64,000 nucleotides of DNA from Lichina pygmaea (taxonomy: Eukaryota; Ascomycota; Lichinomycetes; Lichinales; Lichinaceae), in NCBI GenBank assembly GCA_963422465.1, contig OY730172.1, positions 1,364,001 to 1,428,000 of the forward strand. Reading direction: 5' to 3'. The first letter of the stretch is position 1. Each line of letters starts with the position of its first letter. This document shows positions 33,743 through 46,390 of the stretch, piece by piece. The notes under the pieces were generated by a model. That model had not been told where the DNA came from, did not search any database, and saw only the letters and a list, made by a program, of their open reading frames with translations. The position numbers and the translations under genes were made by a program.

Positions 33743-35381
33743 TCACCAACCCTTCTTCCTGGCGAAGCGGCGGTTGAGGAGCGTAAGCACCTTGGGCACG
33801 TTGAACTGCACGTACTCGAGGTCGAGATCTTCCTGGCTGTCCTTCTGCATCTCGAGCAGGTCGTCCAGTTTGAGATCGAGCTCGAGTAGACTGCGGGGGC
33901 GGCCTGAACGGAGCGACTCTGATCAGCCATCAGAATGTAGGACGAACAGAGCAGAGCAGTGAGGATCGTGGAGGGAAGGGAGAAAAGATGAAATGATAAA
34001 GGAAGAAAACCCACCCCTGTAGTGAAGTGAGATGATAAAGTTGCCCGGAGACTGAGAGGAAAAGTTAAAGTAGATGTTGCCCCGACGGTTCTCCGGTACG
34101 TTGCTGCGCTGGATGATGCCGTCCTTCTCGAGCTGCTGGTGCGTAAACTTGTACGGTCCGAGCACCTGGTGACGCTGCTGCTTGCGCTGCTTGCCCTCGG
34201 ACTGGCTACGGACGTTGTGGAGGTACGACTTGTACGTCTCGAGCTGGCCGACGAGGTAGCCGTTGTGGTCTCTGATGGTGCGGTAGACCTCGTCGAGCTT
34301 GCCCCTCTCTTCGTCGACCTTCTCGAGGAGGGAGCCGAGGTGGTGGAGCTCCTGCTCGATCTCGTCGCGGAGCTGCGTGAGCTGATCCGACGCGAGGTTG
34401 ACGTTGAGGTCTTGCAGCTGGCTCAAGAGCTCCATCGCCCGGATGCCCTTGCGCACCATGACGCCGTCGCCGCGCAGCGTCGCGGCCGCATCGGCCACCT
34501 TTTCGAGTTTCAGCGGCCGCTTGGCCACGACGGGATGGGCCGGCATGGACCGGACGATCTGCACCAGGATGGCCTTGGCCTCCATGTAGCAGACGTCCTC
34601 GGGCGTGAGATCCAACGTCGCCGTGAGGTCGTCGACGGCGGTCTCCCATTTGCTGAAGAGGGGAAGCGTGATGGCTCGGTTGTCCTTGCGAGGCAGCTGG
34701 GCCGGAGCCTGGCCCAGCTCCTGGAGCAGGACCGCGAGTCGCGAGCCTTCGTCGTTGGCCTATGATCGATCGATCGACCGATCCGTCGGTCAGCCTCGTC
34801 CCTCCCCCAGTGCCGTCCTCGAAAGCATGCGTCGTGGTCGAGGGTCCGTCAACGCGAGAAACCTACCAGCTCGGTGACGTGCTTCTCGAGCAGATCGTGC
34901 ATCGCGTACACCTCGTTCAGCGTGATGTTGAGCTCGATGTCGCGCTTCGAGAGGGCGATGTAGTTGTCGACCTCCAAGCTCTCGTAAAAGTCTGAGACCT
35001 CGCAAAGGTCGAGCATGAACTTGTTGGCCCGCTCCTTGTTGTCGTGTATGAAAGGTTGCAGCTCTGCCATGTATGGCTCCTTTGAGTACGAGGGCTTGTT
35101 GGCCAGATTCTGGAGCATCTTGGCAATCTGGCGTCGGAACGTCAGCACTCCGACGAAGACACGACGACGGAGGGACAGGCCGCTTCGCGTACCAAGGTCA
35201 GGGTTCGGCGTGGATGCTCGGCCGGCATGCCGTCGACGAGCATGTACGACCTCGGCGTGACGACGGCCGGGTTGATGAATCGCAAGAAGAAGAAGCCGCC
35301 GATCAGGGTACAGATGACCTGGTCCTGGGCGTCGGGGTACTTGCGCTGTGGGTCAGGATAGAGGGACACGTCAGCATCATA

Positions 35382-35424
<43 letters not shown>

Positions 35425-36894
35425 CGACGACGCACCCTGGAGAGGCTTCGGATCTGCTTGCAGATCCAGCGGATGCCGTACGGCGTCTCCTCGAGACCGT
35501 CGATGATCGTGTTGAGGAAGGACGTCGCGATCTCGGTCAAAATCTTCAGTCGCGGCTCGATGATGGCCTGGACCTGTGCGTTCGCGGCCGCCTGTTCGGC
35601 CGTGACGCCCTTGGGCAGCGACGCCGGCAGGCGTTCGGTGTCCTCCTCGATCTTGGCGATCATGCGCTCGTACACCTTGAGCGGGTTGATCTCGAGGTCG
35701 AGGTCCTGCAGCTCGATCAAGGAGTTGATGCGCTGGGCCAGCACCTGCTTGAGGTAGCTCTGTCCCGGACCGCGGCGCGTGTAGGTCGTCATCATCCTCG
35801 AGACGGGCGTGTTGGCCCGGAGCAAGGACGAGTATTCTGGAGTGTGGTCGAACTGGTATGTCAAGACCGACTGCGACGTGCCCCAACTCACCAGTCAGCA
35901 CGATTTCGATACCAGACACCGGTCGTGAACGCGGCCTTGGAAACGAGGGCCGGACACGACGTCGAGCACGTGACGCTCGACAACTCACCTGGAACATGGT
36001 CAGGAGAAGATGCTCCTCACGGCTCTCGTACTGATTGCCGTAGATGGTGAACATGACGGTCTGGAGCAACGAGTCGATCTCCGACATGCTGACGAGCCGG
36101 CAGAGATGTGCTATGTGCCTTGGCTCTGACTGCAACAAGAAGAAAAGGTTGCCATAACGCTGGGTCCGGTCGTCGTTGGGGAAGACGCCCTCTTGGATGT
36201 CGGTGGCATCGTCGAGGTGGCTCGCCATCTCGTTTTGCTGCGGCGCGGCGACAGGCGGTCGGTCAGTCGGACATGCCCGAGCAAGCGCCACGGATCCGGG
36301 TGGCCGAGGGGGGACCGGTATCGCTTACCTCCTCGAGCGCCATGCGGTTCTGGATGAGCAGGGCGATGCGGGAGTCCAGATAGCGGACGTCCTTCTCGAG
36401 GACAAAGTTCTTCTTGGACTGCGACGAGATCCTGGTTTTGATGTCTCGAAGCATCTTCTGGGCTGGACCCAAGGGGGATCAGCTTCAGCCCCGGCGGCCG
36501 CACGCGGTCGAGAGGAAGGGGAGGCGTGAAGGGCACGTTAAGGGATGTGCGTGTGAGGACGAGTGAGGACGGGTGGACGAGCGAGGAGCGACTCAGAAGG
36601 GGAGAGGTGAGAGCGTGGAGGACTGAGATGGTGGAGCGGTCAAGTGCGGAAGTGGATCGATCGTAGGGTAGACCGAATCACGAGCTTACCTTTGGCCAGG
36701 TCGTCGTCGATCTCGGTGTCCTTCTCGTTCGCGGACATGGACATGTAGAGCGCGGTGACGGAATAGCGCTTGGACTGCCGCACCGAGCGGCCATCGTGGG
36801 ACGACATCGTGTTCTGTCGTGAGTTTGGCCCCAACGAGGAGGTCGAGGAGGTCGAGGTGCGAGACGGAGTCTGGAGCAGGGTCGCCACAGACAT
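33743..36894 (-). CDS. gap1: Ras GTPase-activating protein (gap1/sar1, IQGAP-type RasGAP)
   Basis: Minus-strand exons 36690-36894, 36329-36462, 35989-36237, 35436-35870, 35193-35345, 34867-35127, 34015-34759 and 33743-33903 join in frame to 780 residues (S. pombe Gap1/Sar1 is 766). It should accelerate GTP hydrolysis on Ras and so switch Ras signalling off. What is seen: an N-terminal helix block ([32 protein letters not shown]); the RasGAP domain with [16 protein letters not shown], the arginine-finger region [12 protein letters not shown] and the signature [12 protein letters not shown]; then the IQGAP-like RasGAP C-terminal domain ([15 protein letters not shown] at the end). Unlike true IQGAPs it has no calponin-homology or IQ region. 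Intron 4 (35346-35435) carries a (CA)20 repeat. An extra 5' non-coding exon is possible. Confidence 0.94.
35383..35422. repeat. (CA)20 microsatellite in a gap1 intron
   Basis: A 40 bp uninterrupted CA run (TG in the transcript) occupying almost half of the 90 bp fourth intron of the RasGAP gene. Confidence 0.95.
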
Positions 36895-37029
36895 GTTTGA
36901 CACGTGCGGATGGTCTAGAGCTTGCGCAGCGGCAACGACAGCGACAACGACAGCACCAGCGCCAGCACGAGTCGCGAGCGGATCTGTTCAGGCGCAACGG
37001 TTCAGCGGCCCGACGAGCCTGTCGGCGGC

Positions 37030-37050
37030 GGGGGGGGGGGGGGGGGGGGG
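37030..37050. repeat. Poly(G) tract, 21 bp
   Basis: Uninterrupted run of G about 140 bp upstream of the gap1 start codon, in its promoter or 5' leader. Confidence 0.9.
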
Positions 37051-37884
37051 CGGACACGACGACGAGGACCAAGGAGCGCCTTCCCGCCTCGGCTTCCTCG
37101 CTCTCGTCACGACCGACCTGGCCGACGCCTGGACGACCGAATATCGGAAAAGGGCCTCGGTCTGGCTCCGGACGAGGTTCTCGACCTTGCCAGAGCGACG
37201 ATCTCGGGCTCGACCTGGATTGCTTCCGCACGCCGGTCCAAAAGCTGACGGGTGGCCGACGGAAGATCCCCTCTTATCGATGCTTTCTCTCTCGGAACCG
37301 AGATTTCGTTCCGCTCAAAGCAACGGTCCTTGCCGTTCTGCTCTCCACTGTCGCTCGACCGCGACACGTACCCAAAGACGACTCGATTCGGCGACGGTGG
37401 CGTCGAGGCGTTCGTGGAGGACAAAGAGAAGCGAGCGGACAGGCCTTCGGACGAAACCGCACAGACTCGGCAGGCGGGGGCGCGGAGATTTCGGAGGGTG
37501 GTCGACTTCCCCCCCCCCCCACCTGTCACCGGCGCTGCTTCTCGTTCGTCTTTCGCGCGGCTCGGCGTGGGAGCGGGTCAAGCGAATACGGCCGACAAGG
37601 CGATCGCAACGTACGAGTCGACGTCGCAATGTGCCCGGTCGAGGCCCGCCCGGCGCGTGAGGCGGTGGGCACCAGAACGCCGATTGTGCGGCGAGGACGG
37701 CGAGTTCTTTGTGCTTCGGGCGCCTTATGCGACCGGTCGACGTGCTTCCAGCCAGGCGGAATGCAGCGTTCGAGGAGGGCCACACGGCTGTGATGTTGCC
37801 GGCCGCGCGAACCGAGCCTCTCCGGACGACGGTGGATCCACGTCTGCCGGAAGATTGGAGGCTGACCGACTCTCGGGCGATGCG

Positions 37885-37927
<43 letters not shown>

Positions 37928-38334
37928 CTGCGATGGGAAGCTCGAAAGGCGCGAGGACGGTCGAGGCCCGACACCGGTGGCCCTGAGGACGACGAGGCTG
38001 ATCAAAGGGAGCTGGAGCAACACCAACGACAGCGGCGGCCGGAGGAGAGGCTTGCTCAATGGTAGCGCAGGCCGAAGGTGGAATGGTTGACGAAGGAACG
38101 GAGCGGCCGGACGGCTGACGGAGGCGGGGAAAAGGAGGCACAACTTCTGGCGGCACCACTCGTACCTCCCTACGGCAGCCGCGGCAGTAAAAAACTTACA
38201 GCGCCGTACCGGTGGGGACCGCTATTAGTTAGAGGGAAGCTCCAGCGGGTCGAGATCGGACAGACGACCGGACCGAGGGAGATGTCAGCAGCAAAGGCAT
38301 TGTCACTCTGATTGTCATTATCATCGCTGTGGCG

Positions 38335-38401
38335 AGCAGCCAGCAGCCAGCAGCCAGCAGCCAGCAGCCAGCAGCCAGCAGCCAGCAGCCAGCAGCCAGC
38401 C
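38335..38401. repeat. AGCAGCC heptamer satellite
   Basis: About nine and a half exact head-to-tail copies of a 7 bp unit (AGCAGCC). Confidence 0.95.
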
Positions 38402-41139
38402 GCCTCGTCTCTCTCGGTCGAACAACGTACTTCGTACCTATACGTACAGGACGTGACTCGACCACCTGACAGACGCAGACGGAAGGACGGCCGGAGAGCC
38501 AGGCACCGCTTTCGATTTGATTTGATCGGATATGGCTGGGCCCCATGGCTGGTTACACGAGTCCCGACTCCGGATATCAAACGACCGTTGCGTGTCCAAG
38601 CGTGCCAATTGTGGGCCGACGGGCCTCATCAGCCTGATCTCGGATCTGGTCCACCTCCGATGTCCGACGTTCGAACGACGTCGCCTTCCTACAGCACCTG
38701 ATTGTCGCTGGGAGCCTGGGCACGGTGGGGAAGCCACTGTGCCGCGACCCGTACAATGTCACGACAGAAGTCTGTGTAAAGCCCCATACAACTCTGACTC
38801 TGGGTAAGTCCATCTAGTTGTTAGTGGTGCGACAACATGGCGCGAGAAGAGTGTTGATCCTGTCGCATTACATATGACCATTGCGACCCGTAGCATGTAG
38901 GTGTGTACGTAAAGTACACAGACTTTTGTCGTGACCCTGTACGGCAAAAGCCGAGAGCCACGGCGGACGAAGCCAAGAAAGCGGTGGCAGTTTCGCGTCT
39001 CTCGACACACGCACGACACGCAAGGCACGGGCACAGGCACAGGCACCGGCACCGGCACCAGACACCAACAACCCTTCTTTCGGCGGGGTGTGCCTGCAGC
39101 GTAGGGGTGTGTGTACCGGCCGTCTAGGCTAGAGCGGCCTAGTCAGCCTAATCTGGGTAGCCTATCGTGGGTCTAACGGCATCGGGCATTGTGCCGCCAT
39201 GCGAGCCAGTCAGCTTGCGGCGCGCGCTTGTTCGCTTGGCTGCCTTTATTGCCTGCCGTGCCTGCCTACCCGTGATTGCTTGCGTCGAGCTCGGCCTCAC
39301 GCCACGATGGCGACGCTCGGAATATTCTTCGAAGCCGCGAGAAAGATGGTGGATCTTTGATCTTGTCGTTGTTTTGGGAGTGGTGAAGCTGAGATACGTA
39401 TCCACGTACGGAAGTACGCACTTGGCGAGAGGAGAAGATCTCGAGTCCAAGATGAGAGTGCAGAGTTTCGACCGAGATGGTACTTCTTCTCTCTATATCA
39501 AAACAAGAAAGACTCGAAAACCAGACGTCCAGGTGTTCTTCGAGCCAGCAACTTTAAAAGTCGCTGACATCAAGATGGGGGAAAAAAGAGGAACTGTCGA
39601 CTGAATTGATGACCAGCGAGCCAGGCACGCTCCAGCATACTCGTACAACAAGCCCACGACTACTCCGTCCTACTGTACTCCCGTACGTAACGTACCCCTG
39701 TACGGGACCGCCGAGGCAGAGATCGACATCATCAATTTCTTCTCTCTGGCGCTCGCCACCTCATCTTCTGCGATGAAATCAGAGTTGAGACCTCTCGGAC
39801 AACCTCAGGCTGACTAATCATTCTCCATCATGGTTAGCGATGCACCCACGCACCAGGCTCTTCTCGTCTTCTTGGTACTTCCGTACGCCCGTGCAAGGTA
39901 CAGTACTTATGTATCTCGTACTCACTCGCATCAGTCTGCCAGCTGTGTACTCGTACGGAAGTACTGTGCTGTACAGTACAGAGCCCACTTACCAGTACTC
40001 CGTACTCTATACTGTAATCCGTAAGACGTCAAGATTTCTGACCATAATGGAGCGACACGCACGTAGACACCTTCATCGCTTTTGCAGCCTCACCACAGTA
40101 TACAGTAATATTCAAAAGTTACTCAACGCCGTCAAGCATCGGTACTTCCGCTGATGTCGTACTGATATTGGTACTGTAATCTGAGAACTTCGTACTGGTA
40201 AGATTGCCCATACTTCCGTACTCGTACACTACTCAAAACACCTATCATGACACAGACGAGGAACAAACTTCGCTTGAGAGCCCAAGGGTCAGTCAGTTAC
40301 AGACAGAGACTCTGTCTGCAGCGGTGCATACTGTGCAAGTGCGGTAATATTATGTATCAGCATCAAGATGATACGAGTTCCCAGGAGAGGCCTGGGGAGA
40401 CTACAAGTACTTCTGCACTGGTACATAGTACATAGTACGTATGTACGTACCTCACACTGGTAGGCATGCAAGTACTTTGTTTCCGCTAGGCCTAATCTGG
40501 GAGAATACTGTCAAAGCTAAGCCCAATCTAACCAGGAATCGCGATAAGTCAGTTAGTCAGGCACCAGCCCGAAGAAGTCAAAAACTTCAAAAGTCATGCT
40601 AGATCGGTGTGCGACTGAAAGTAGACAGAATATCCTGGGACTTTTGATAGACACAGCTATCACCTCTACACGTCCTGAGTCAGCAGCCTACGCTGTAAAC
40701 CACCACGACCACAGCCCCCCCCCCCCGAGACTTCGGAAGGCCGAAGTTCCGCAGCAAGACTACAAAACCATGTAGCGTGGAGCAGAGCCAGTGAAATACA
40801 TAAACCTTCGCAGTATGCAAGCACGGCAACTACTCTTCTCCGGTCGGGGGATGACCGCTGCTCATACATACGTCCAGTACGGTACCGGTACCGTACAGGA
40901 GTACCATTCTCAAAGTTCATGATGAGGATGGCATATCCAAACCGGCTTCCAGCTGATCTTTACCATGGCTCTATCGGTGAAGCAAACCTGGACAGAACAG
41001 ACTAGCTCTCGTGTTCTCACTACTTCCCCAGAGTCAAGAGACGAGAATCGAAAGTACTCAGAGTATTGTTTTCGCACAGCTGCTTGGCAACTGCAGAGAA
41101 AGCACGCAAGTCGTAAAGTATGACGGTCTTGAAACCACA

Positions 41140-41490
41140 GTCGGTGGTTTCTTTGAATCATCTCAGTACTTGTATGCTAATCAAGTCTCTAGAGCTCCCC
41201 CCCCCCCCCCCCCCCCTGCATATAGCGTCAACAGAAAGACTGGGGGAAAGATCTACCGATCGACTCCACATCACTAGAATAAAAACATCACCACAGACCT
41301 TGAAGGTGGTCTGGAAGGTAGGATGAAAATGCATGTTCGTCTGGCTTCAGCAGGCTAATAAGTGTCCAGAGCTCCCCCACATGCCTTTACTGTCAACTCC
41401 AAAACCGGGGAAAGGTCCGGAGATCCTGACCACATCACCACACAACTTGGCGGTGGTTCAGGAGGTCAGACGAAGGTACATGTGTACCTG
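41140..41490 (+). repeat. Decayed tandem duplication (two ~160-200 bp units)
   Basis: Unit A (about 41175-41335) and unit B (about 41352-41490) share GCTAAT.AAG, AGAGCTCCCCC, GTCAAC..AAA.C.GGGGAAAG, the ATCACCACA block and a final TG..TACCTGG-like block. Unit A has been disrupted by a 20 bp poly(C) expansion. Unit B lies in a 132-residue open frame that I do not recognise. Confidence 0.5.
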
Positions 41491-42786
41491 GATGGTGAAG
41501 ATGAGACCACTTCTTCAATCCATGATTACATGAAGGTGTCTGGCGCAGCTGTCGTGATCAGGACAAGAAGTGGGAGAAGACGTGGTTACGTCTTCAGCGA
41601 GACGCTAAGCCGGGGAGACTATTTAATCTGGCTTTCAAACTTCACTATTCACACTCCAACATCTAGAAGCTCTTTCTACCAGACACTACAAGATTTTCTT
41701 TTGCTACACTTTCTAGTCACCTCCCTGTCTTCAGTTTTTATCCCTTTAAAGGTTTTCTGAAGAAGTTCACTATTAGCTGGAAGATCTGCATGGCTGTAAA
41801 GCTACTATCAGTGTAAGAATCAAATAAGATAAAATAAAAGGCCGGGGAGACTACAGTATGGCAAGGGATTCAGAGGTGTCTGCGAGAGCGGTGATCTCTG
41901 CACCACCAATAGCTGGAGAACCTGGGGCCCAAGGTGAAACTTGCACGGCTGTAACATCACTAGCTGGTCGACACTCCAAAGTACAAAGTCTGGCTATGGT
42001 AGCTCAAAAGGAAAAGTATTTCTACTATAGCTACTTTTGTGATTACTGGACCAACCGGTTTGCATGGATCTGATGGCCGAGGTCTCGGGGATTGTGATGG
42101 CCGTGAGGTGTCTGATGGGATGAACTCTTACGGTAGCTGAGATGCTTACGGTGATGGGTATCGTGATGCATACGGTGATCCACGTGGACATCGACTGACG
42201 TATCATCATACAGCACCGGTGCGGTTGGCCTGTCACCTGTTCGAGCCCGTGTAGCCTACTCGCATGCCGTCGTGGTCGTCCCCATCGAGAGACGACGCCC
42301 CGTGCGGTTGAGGCTGGCCGTGTGCTCGTGCAGGGCAGAGCTGGAGAGCTCGGACCACGCCGGCCACGTGTTCGTCGCTCCTTCCGGAACCCCGTGCATA
42401 CGTACGACCCAGTACTCGTAGTGGTGGGTGTTGCGTTGGTCGCTTGATCGGCGTATCCCTGTCGGTTTCAACGGCAATGGGTCGCGCGGCAGGGCCGATG
42501 AAACTTGGGCCCGTAAGCTGCATTGCAGACCTGTTGTACGACTGCCGCATCCGGGATGGAATGACAGGGCGAAGGGAACGACCAAGCGTCGGTCGACCCC
42601 CTTGGGCCGAGGTCCTGCTTCGCGATGTGCCCCTCAGCCGCACGACCCCCACCTTCTCCGTCGGCGCGATCGTCCGGACGACCACGTCCATCCCTTTCAC
42701 GCCGCAAGGGTGCACGATCGATGGACCGGCCGCGTCCCACAGGCTTTGGCAGAGCACCGTCCAAAGGAGACGTACGAGTGGCCCCG

Positions 42787-45469
42787 TCAACCCTTGAAGG
42801 TCATTGTTTTGCCGGGCCGATCCTTTCGAACCCGGCGCGCTCCGTGTGGCGCGTCCGCGGCCTTGCCGTAGGGGTCGAAACCGCGCACCGGCCGAGGCCG
42901 GTTCTGAAACTGATCCGGCTCGGCGCTTTCGGCCTGCAACGCTGCCGCCGCCGCGGCGTAGTCGAGCGCGGGCGCGACACCAGCCTCGTCGGCGTCGTCG
43001 GCCTTCGGACGACCCTCGCTGCCCTCCGGGCCGTTTCTGATCTCGAGCGGCCGTCGTTCTTTCGCCCGCTGCCTCTGCTGTCTACGCCGCTCTCTGCGCT
43101 GCTGTTGCTTCTTCTCCGTCCTTGCCGACGCTCGTTCTCGATCTTCCGCGTCCGAGCCTTCCGGGTTGGTTGTGTTGCCGTCGGCCACCTCCGTGCCTCG
43201 TGAGGGTGTGGCCTCTCCCTTGTCGAGTCCCGGTAGCTGAGCCGAGCCCGTCACCTTTCGCTTACGGCCGCCGCCCAGCTGCTTGATGGTGAAGACGGTG
43301 CTGTCGTCGGCGTCCTCCGTCCTCGGACGATCCCTGGTGAAGGCGTGCTCGGCGCGCGATCCCGGTTCCCCGGCAGGGCCTTGCCGTGGCTCGGTCGCGC
43401 TGGCACCGCTGTCCTCGAAGATCTCGGCCGTCAGCGGGGGCAGCGGGAGGGCAAGCCGAATCTGCTGACGCTCGCCGCCGGGGCCGACTCCTGGCTCTGG
43501 GCCAACCCGAGAACTGCTGGCAAAAGTGCGACCCCAGAACTGCGAGACTCCACTACGTATGGACGATTCTGTTGTGTGAGGCTGCGGCCTAGGAGTAGGG
43601 TCGTCGGCTGCCTTGTCCGCTGACCCACCATCACAGCGCCCGAGACTGATGGTACCCCTTTCCGGTGCCGGCCGCGTGCCGTTCGACTGCAGAACTTGCG
43701 AGATTTCCGGGCCCGTAGCACCGGCGATCTTGGCTTGACGAATGACCCCTAGCAGCTCCTCGGACCGCTTCCGGACCTGCGGAGACAGGGGCTGGCAGAT
43801 GTCTAGCAAGGACGACGTGTCCATTGGCAAGGCGCGGGCGACCGCGAACAGCACATGCTTCTGCATGATGAAGTTCACCCCCTCATCCTCGGCCCGGCCA
43901 ACCGAGTCTCGCCAATGGTGCACGGCTTTGAAGACGGCAAACTGCTCGCGCGACAGGTAGACGGCACTTTTCTTCAACAGGCCGAACCAGCCAGCGGCTC
44001 CCATGCCGCTGTCTTCGTCGTACGCCAATCCCTGATAGCAGAGCAGAGCCGTTGACCGTGAGTTCCTGAGGACTTCGGCCAGCGGGCTGGCTTCCACTTC
44101 GGCCTCGCCAGAACGGCGGAGGAGCTCGTTTCGCAGATGATCGTAGATGTTGAGCAGAAAGTGCGTATCGGACCGCGCGTACTTCAGCATTTCCGCAGGG
44201 AGCGGTCTGTTTCATCGTGTCAGTCGACCGCAGGCCTCTACCGGAACGTCCATATCGCACCGTATCCGCCAGTCTGCCAGCTGGTACCGCTTGTCGGCGT
44301 CGAAGCCAACAAAGCGGGAGAGTAGAGACGCGAGACTGGCCTGCGGGAAGCCCAACGCGCGTGCGGCGTGGTAGGTATCGAACATCGAAACGACGTATAG
44401 GCCAAAATCACGCTGGAGCCAGGACACGTCCATGTAGGCGCCATGGAAGACCTTGAGGATCTCCGGGTTGGTAAAGACTTGGTTGAGAAGCTGCAGCCCC
44501 GCCCGCCAGGGCTTCAACGTGTCGACGATCCAGTCTTTCTCTCGCGTGCTGATCTGCATCAGGCAGACAAGCCCGACGTAGGATCGCAGCTCGTGATGTT
44601 CCAGGTCGATGGCGATCTCCTTGGCCTTCTGAAGCTCCGCTAGCATGGCTTGAAGGCCTTCGGGGGTATCGACGTATGTTGCGGTAGTCCCGTCGAAGGA
44701 CTGAAACGGTATCGGATCAGCAGAGACGTGAACCGCTCCCGGAAACTTAGACGTAATGATCTCGGTCTCGTAGGGATTCCTGTATCTTCAGACATGATGC
44801 CGGAAGATTAGCATCGCCCTGACCAGAGAGTTCGTCCTGAAAAGCCCAAGGTCATACTGTGTCTGCCCGACGTGATCTGTATACGAAAAAATGCTCTGTT
44901 GAAGAGGGAGCACGGCATTTGGCTTGCTCGTGAGCAACGGCTTAAAAGGGCCTGTTCCATCGTAGCGCCCCGCGTCGGCGAACTGGAGCTGCGGCTTGAC
45001 AATGTTGCTGTATCGAAGACTCTTATCGAGACGGCCCTTTACAGGCAGAGGTGCTTTGATCTGGATCTATCAGCAGTTGGCCTCTTCACGCGAACGTGGG
45101 ACTGCTGACCTGTTCCGCATGCTCCGGATTCGAGCGCTTGACTCGGCCTGTGTGGACATCTAAACAGGTATCTGCTCTTTCAAGCAGTGAGTCCACGACG
45201 TCCACGACGCTTGACCAGCTGTTGTCGACATCTTCTTGTTCTCTTAATCGGGGCGCGTCCACATCAGATCCGTCCACGGCCCTCTCGAGTAGCGTCTGTG
45301 CTAGTTGGAGCAACCGCGCGCCGTGGTTGTCAAGCGCCGCTGAAACGTCTGGATCAACGGATCGCTGGAAAGGGATATCTTCTTGGCATATCTGGCCTAC
45401 CACCCTGGTGGTCTCAACGAGGGCTGACGATAACCCGTCCTGGAAACCCTTCAGCGTCTGAGAGTCCAT
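42787..45469 (-). CDS. RRP6: Nuclear exosome 3'-5' exoribonuclease Rrp6
   Basis: Minus-strand exons 45110-45469, 44858-45060, 44261-44779 and 42787-44206 join in frame to 833 residues (yeast Rrp6 is 733). Rrp6 is the nuclear exosome's distributive exonuclease, which trims rRNA/snoRNA precursors and degrades non-coding transcripts. The PMC2NT domain, which pairs with Rrp47, fills exon 1. The DEDD-Y exonuclease has Exo I AIDLEHHE (Asp246, Glu248), Exo [15 protein letters not shown] (Asp305) and Exo [13 protein letters not shown] (Tyr370, Asp374). The HRDC domain follows ([24 protein letters not shown]). The C-terminal 300 residues are charged, with Lys/Arg tracts, likely nuclear localisation. 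The second junction was fixed by the conserved GQTQ-NPYETEI sequence. It is divergent from MDM35. Confidence 0.95.
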
Positions 45470-45926
45470 TTCGACTGTTTTGTGCCCCTGCGGTACTCAA
45501 AGCAACGGGCATGTGGTTAGAATGACGATCAGGAATGACTCCGCGGGAAGACCACAGTGCTAACCTCCTTCACTCCTGTCGATCTACCAGGCTGTGCTAC
45601 CAGTATAGTGGGATGGGACCAAGAGTAAGATCCTTTTCGATGTCGCCGAGCTTGTTGAAGTTGGAGCGGGTCTTGAAACTCTGATTGAAGTCACCTCCAT
45701 CGCTCCTGCCTTACGGTATATGCAGAGACCCAGACTGAAATTGAATGGAACGATATATCTTAGCTGACCGCAGCGCTGAAGCTCTGTTTACATACGACCG
45801 CCGTTGCTCGCGGATAAGTAATCAACGTTCGCGGCTCAAAAAGAAGCTTTTGGGGCTCGGTGGACTCCGCTGCCTAATTCAGCAGTCGCGACAGTCAGTG
45901 TCGTCGGTCATCACTACGTCTTGGCG
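45470..45926. promoter_or_regulatory. Divergent promoter RRP6 / MDM35
   Basis: A 457 bp gap between the two opposite start codons. No specific element could be assigned; an open frame beginning at 45745 on the plus strand runs into MDM35 out of frame and is not believed. Confidence 0.5.
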
Positions 45927-46390
45927 ATGTCGGCTTCACTGGCACCTGCGTGCAATGAAGTCAAAGAGTAAGTGTATCGAGAGCTTATTCGACCATCGTG
46001 ATCACGAAGGCTCATCTATCCAGACGGTACGATACCTGCTTCCTCAAATGGTACAGCGAGAGTAAGTTCTCGTACGACGAGACTGTTGGTTGGCTTTTCA
46101 GGTTGACCTTCCAGGATTCCTGAGGGGAGACGATTCTACGGACGATTGCGCACCTCTCTTCAAGGAATATAAGATATGTCTAAATGTAGGTCCCTTGTAG
46201 CTTGCGGCGTCAGTCAGATCTGACACTGGCCTAGAAAGCGTTGCGGGAAAAGGGCATCGATTCCATGATTGAAGAAGCAAGGAAGGACAACATCGAAGAC
46301 GACATGAAAATTTTCAAGCGCGGTGGTGAGTCGGCCACTCCGTCTGTAGAAAGCTGCGCTGGTTAATGCATGACAGCGGAGTCGAAATGA
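45927..46390 (+). CDS. MDM35: Mdm35 (TRIAP1-like twin CX9C intermembrane-space protein)
   Basis: Five short exons, 45927-45967, 46024-46061, 46115-46185, 46235-46325 and 46377-46390, join in frame to 84 residues, the usual length for the family. No single exon gives a long open frame, so it is easily missed. Mdm35 is imported by Mia40 into the mitochondrial intermembrane space and partners Ups1/Ups2 to shuttle phosphatidic acid and phosphatidylserine between membranes. What is seen: the start MSASLAPACNEVK, the two CX9C helices (CNEVKERYDTC and CAPLFKEYKIC), the linker WYSERFLRGDDSTDDC and the acidic-basic tail ending IFKRGAESK. Introns are 56, 53, 49 and 51 bp, all GT..AG. Confidence 0.95.

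Larger units (their letters stand above)
36895..42786. other. Gene-poor 5.9 kb region with decayed repeats
   Basis: The left part (36900-38100) is very GC-rich and opens long overlapping frames on both strands of arginine/serine-rich, unrelated composition; I treat it as the gap1 promoter and leader. The right part (38800-42200) is visibly more AT-rich, full of GTAC palindromes, and contains a poly(G) run (37030-37050), a 7 bp satellite, a poly(C) run (41197-41216) and a decayed tandem duplication. I find no supported gene; a decayed mobile element is likely. Confidence 0.5.

Noticed and set aside
36770-38159. Several 100-320-residue frames on both strands upstream of gap1
   Set aside because: Arg/Ser/Pro-rich translations of GC-rich DNA, overlapping in four frames, with poly(G) and GTC repeats inside. 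No conserved motif seen.
39167-39604. 145-residue frame with hydrophobic start
   Set aside because: No homologue recognised; it lies in the palindrome-rich spacer and has no companion exons.
44808-45002. Frame ending [12 protein letters not shown] as part of Rrp6
   Set aside because: It is in the wrong phase. The correct frame reads [15 protein letters not shown] and splices to NPYETEI.
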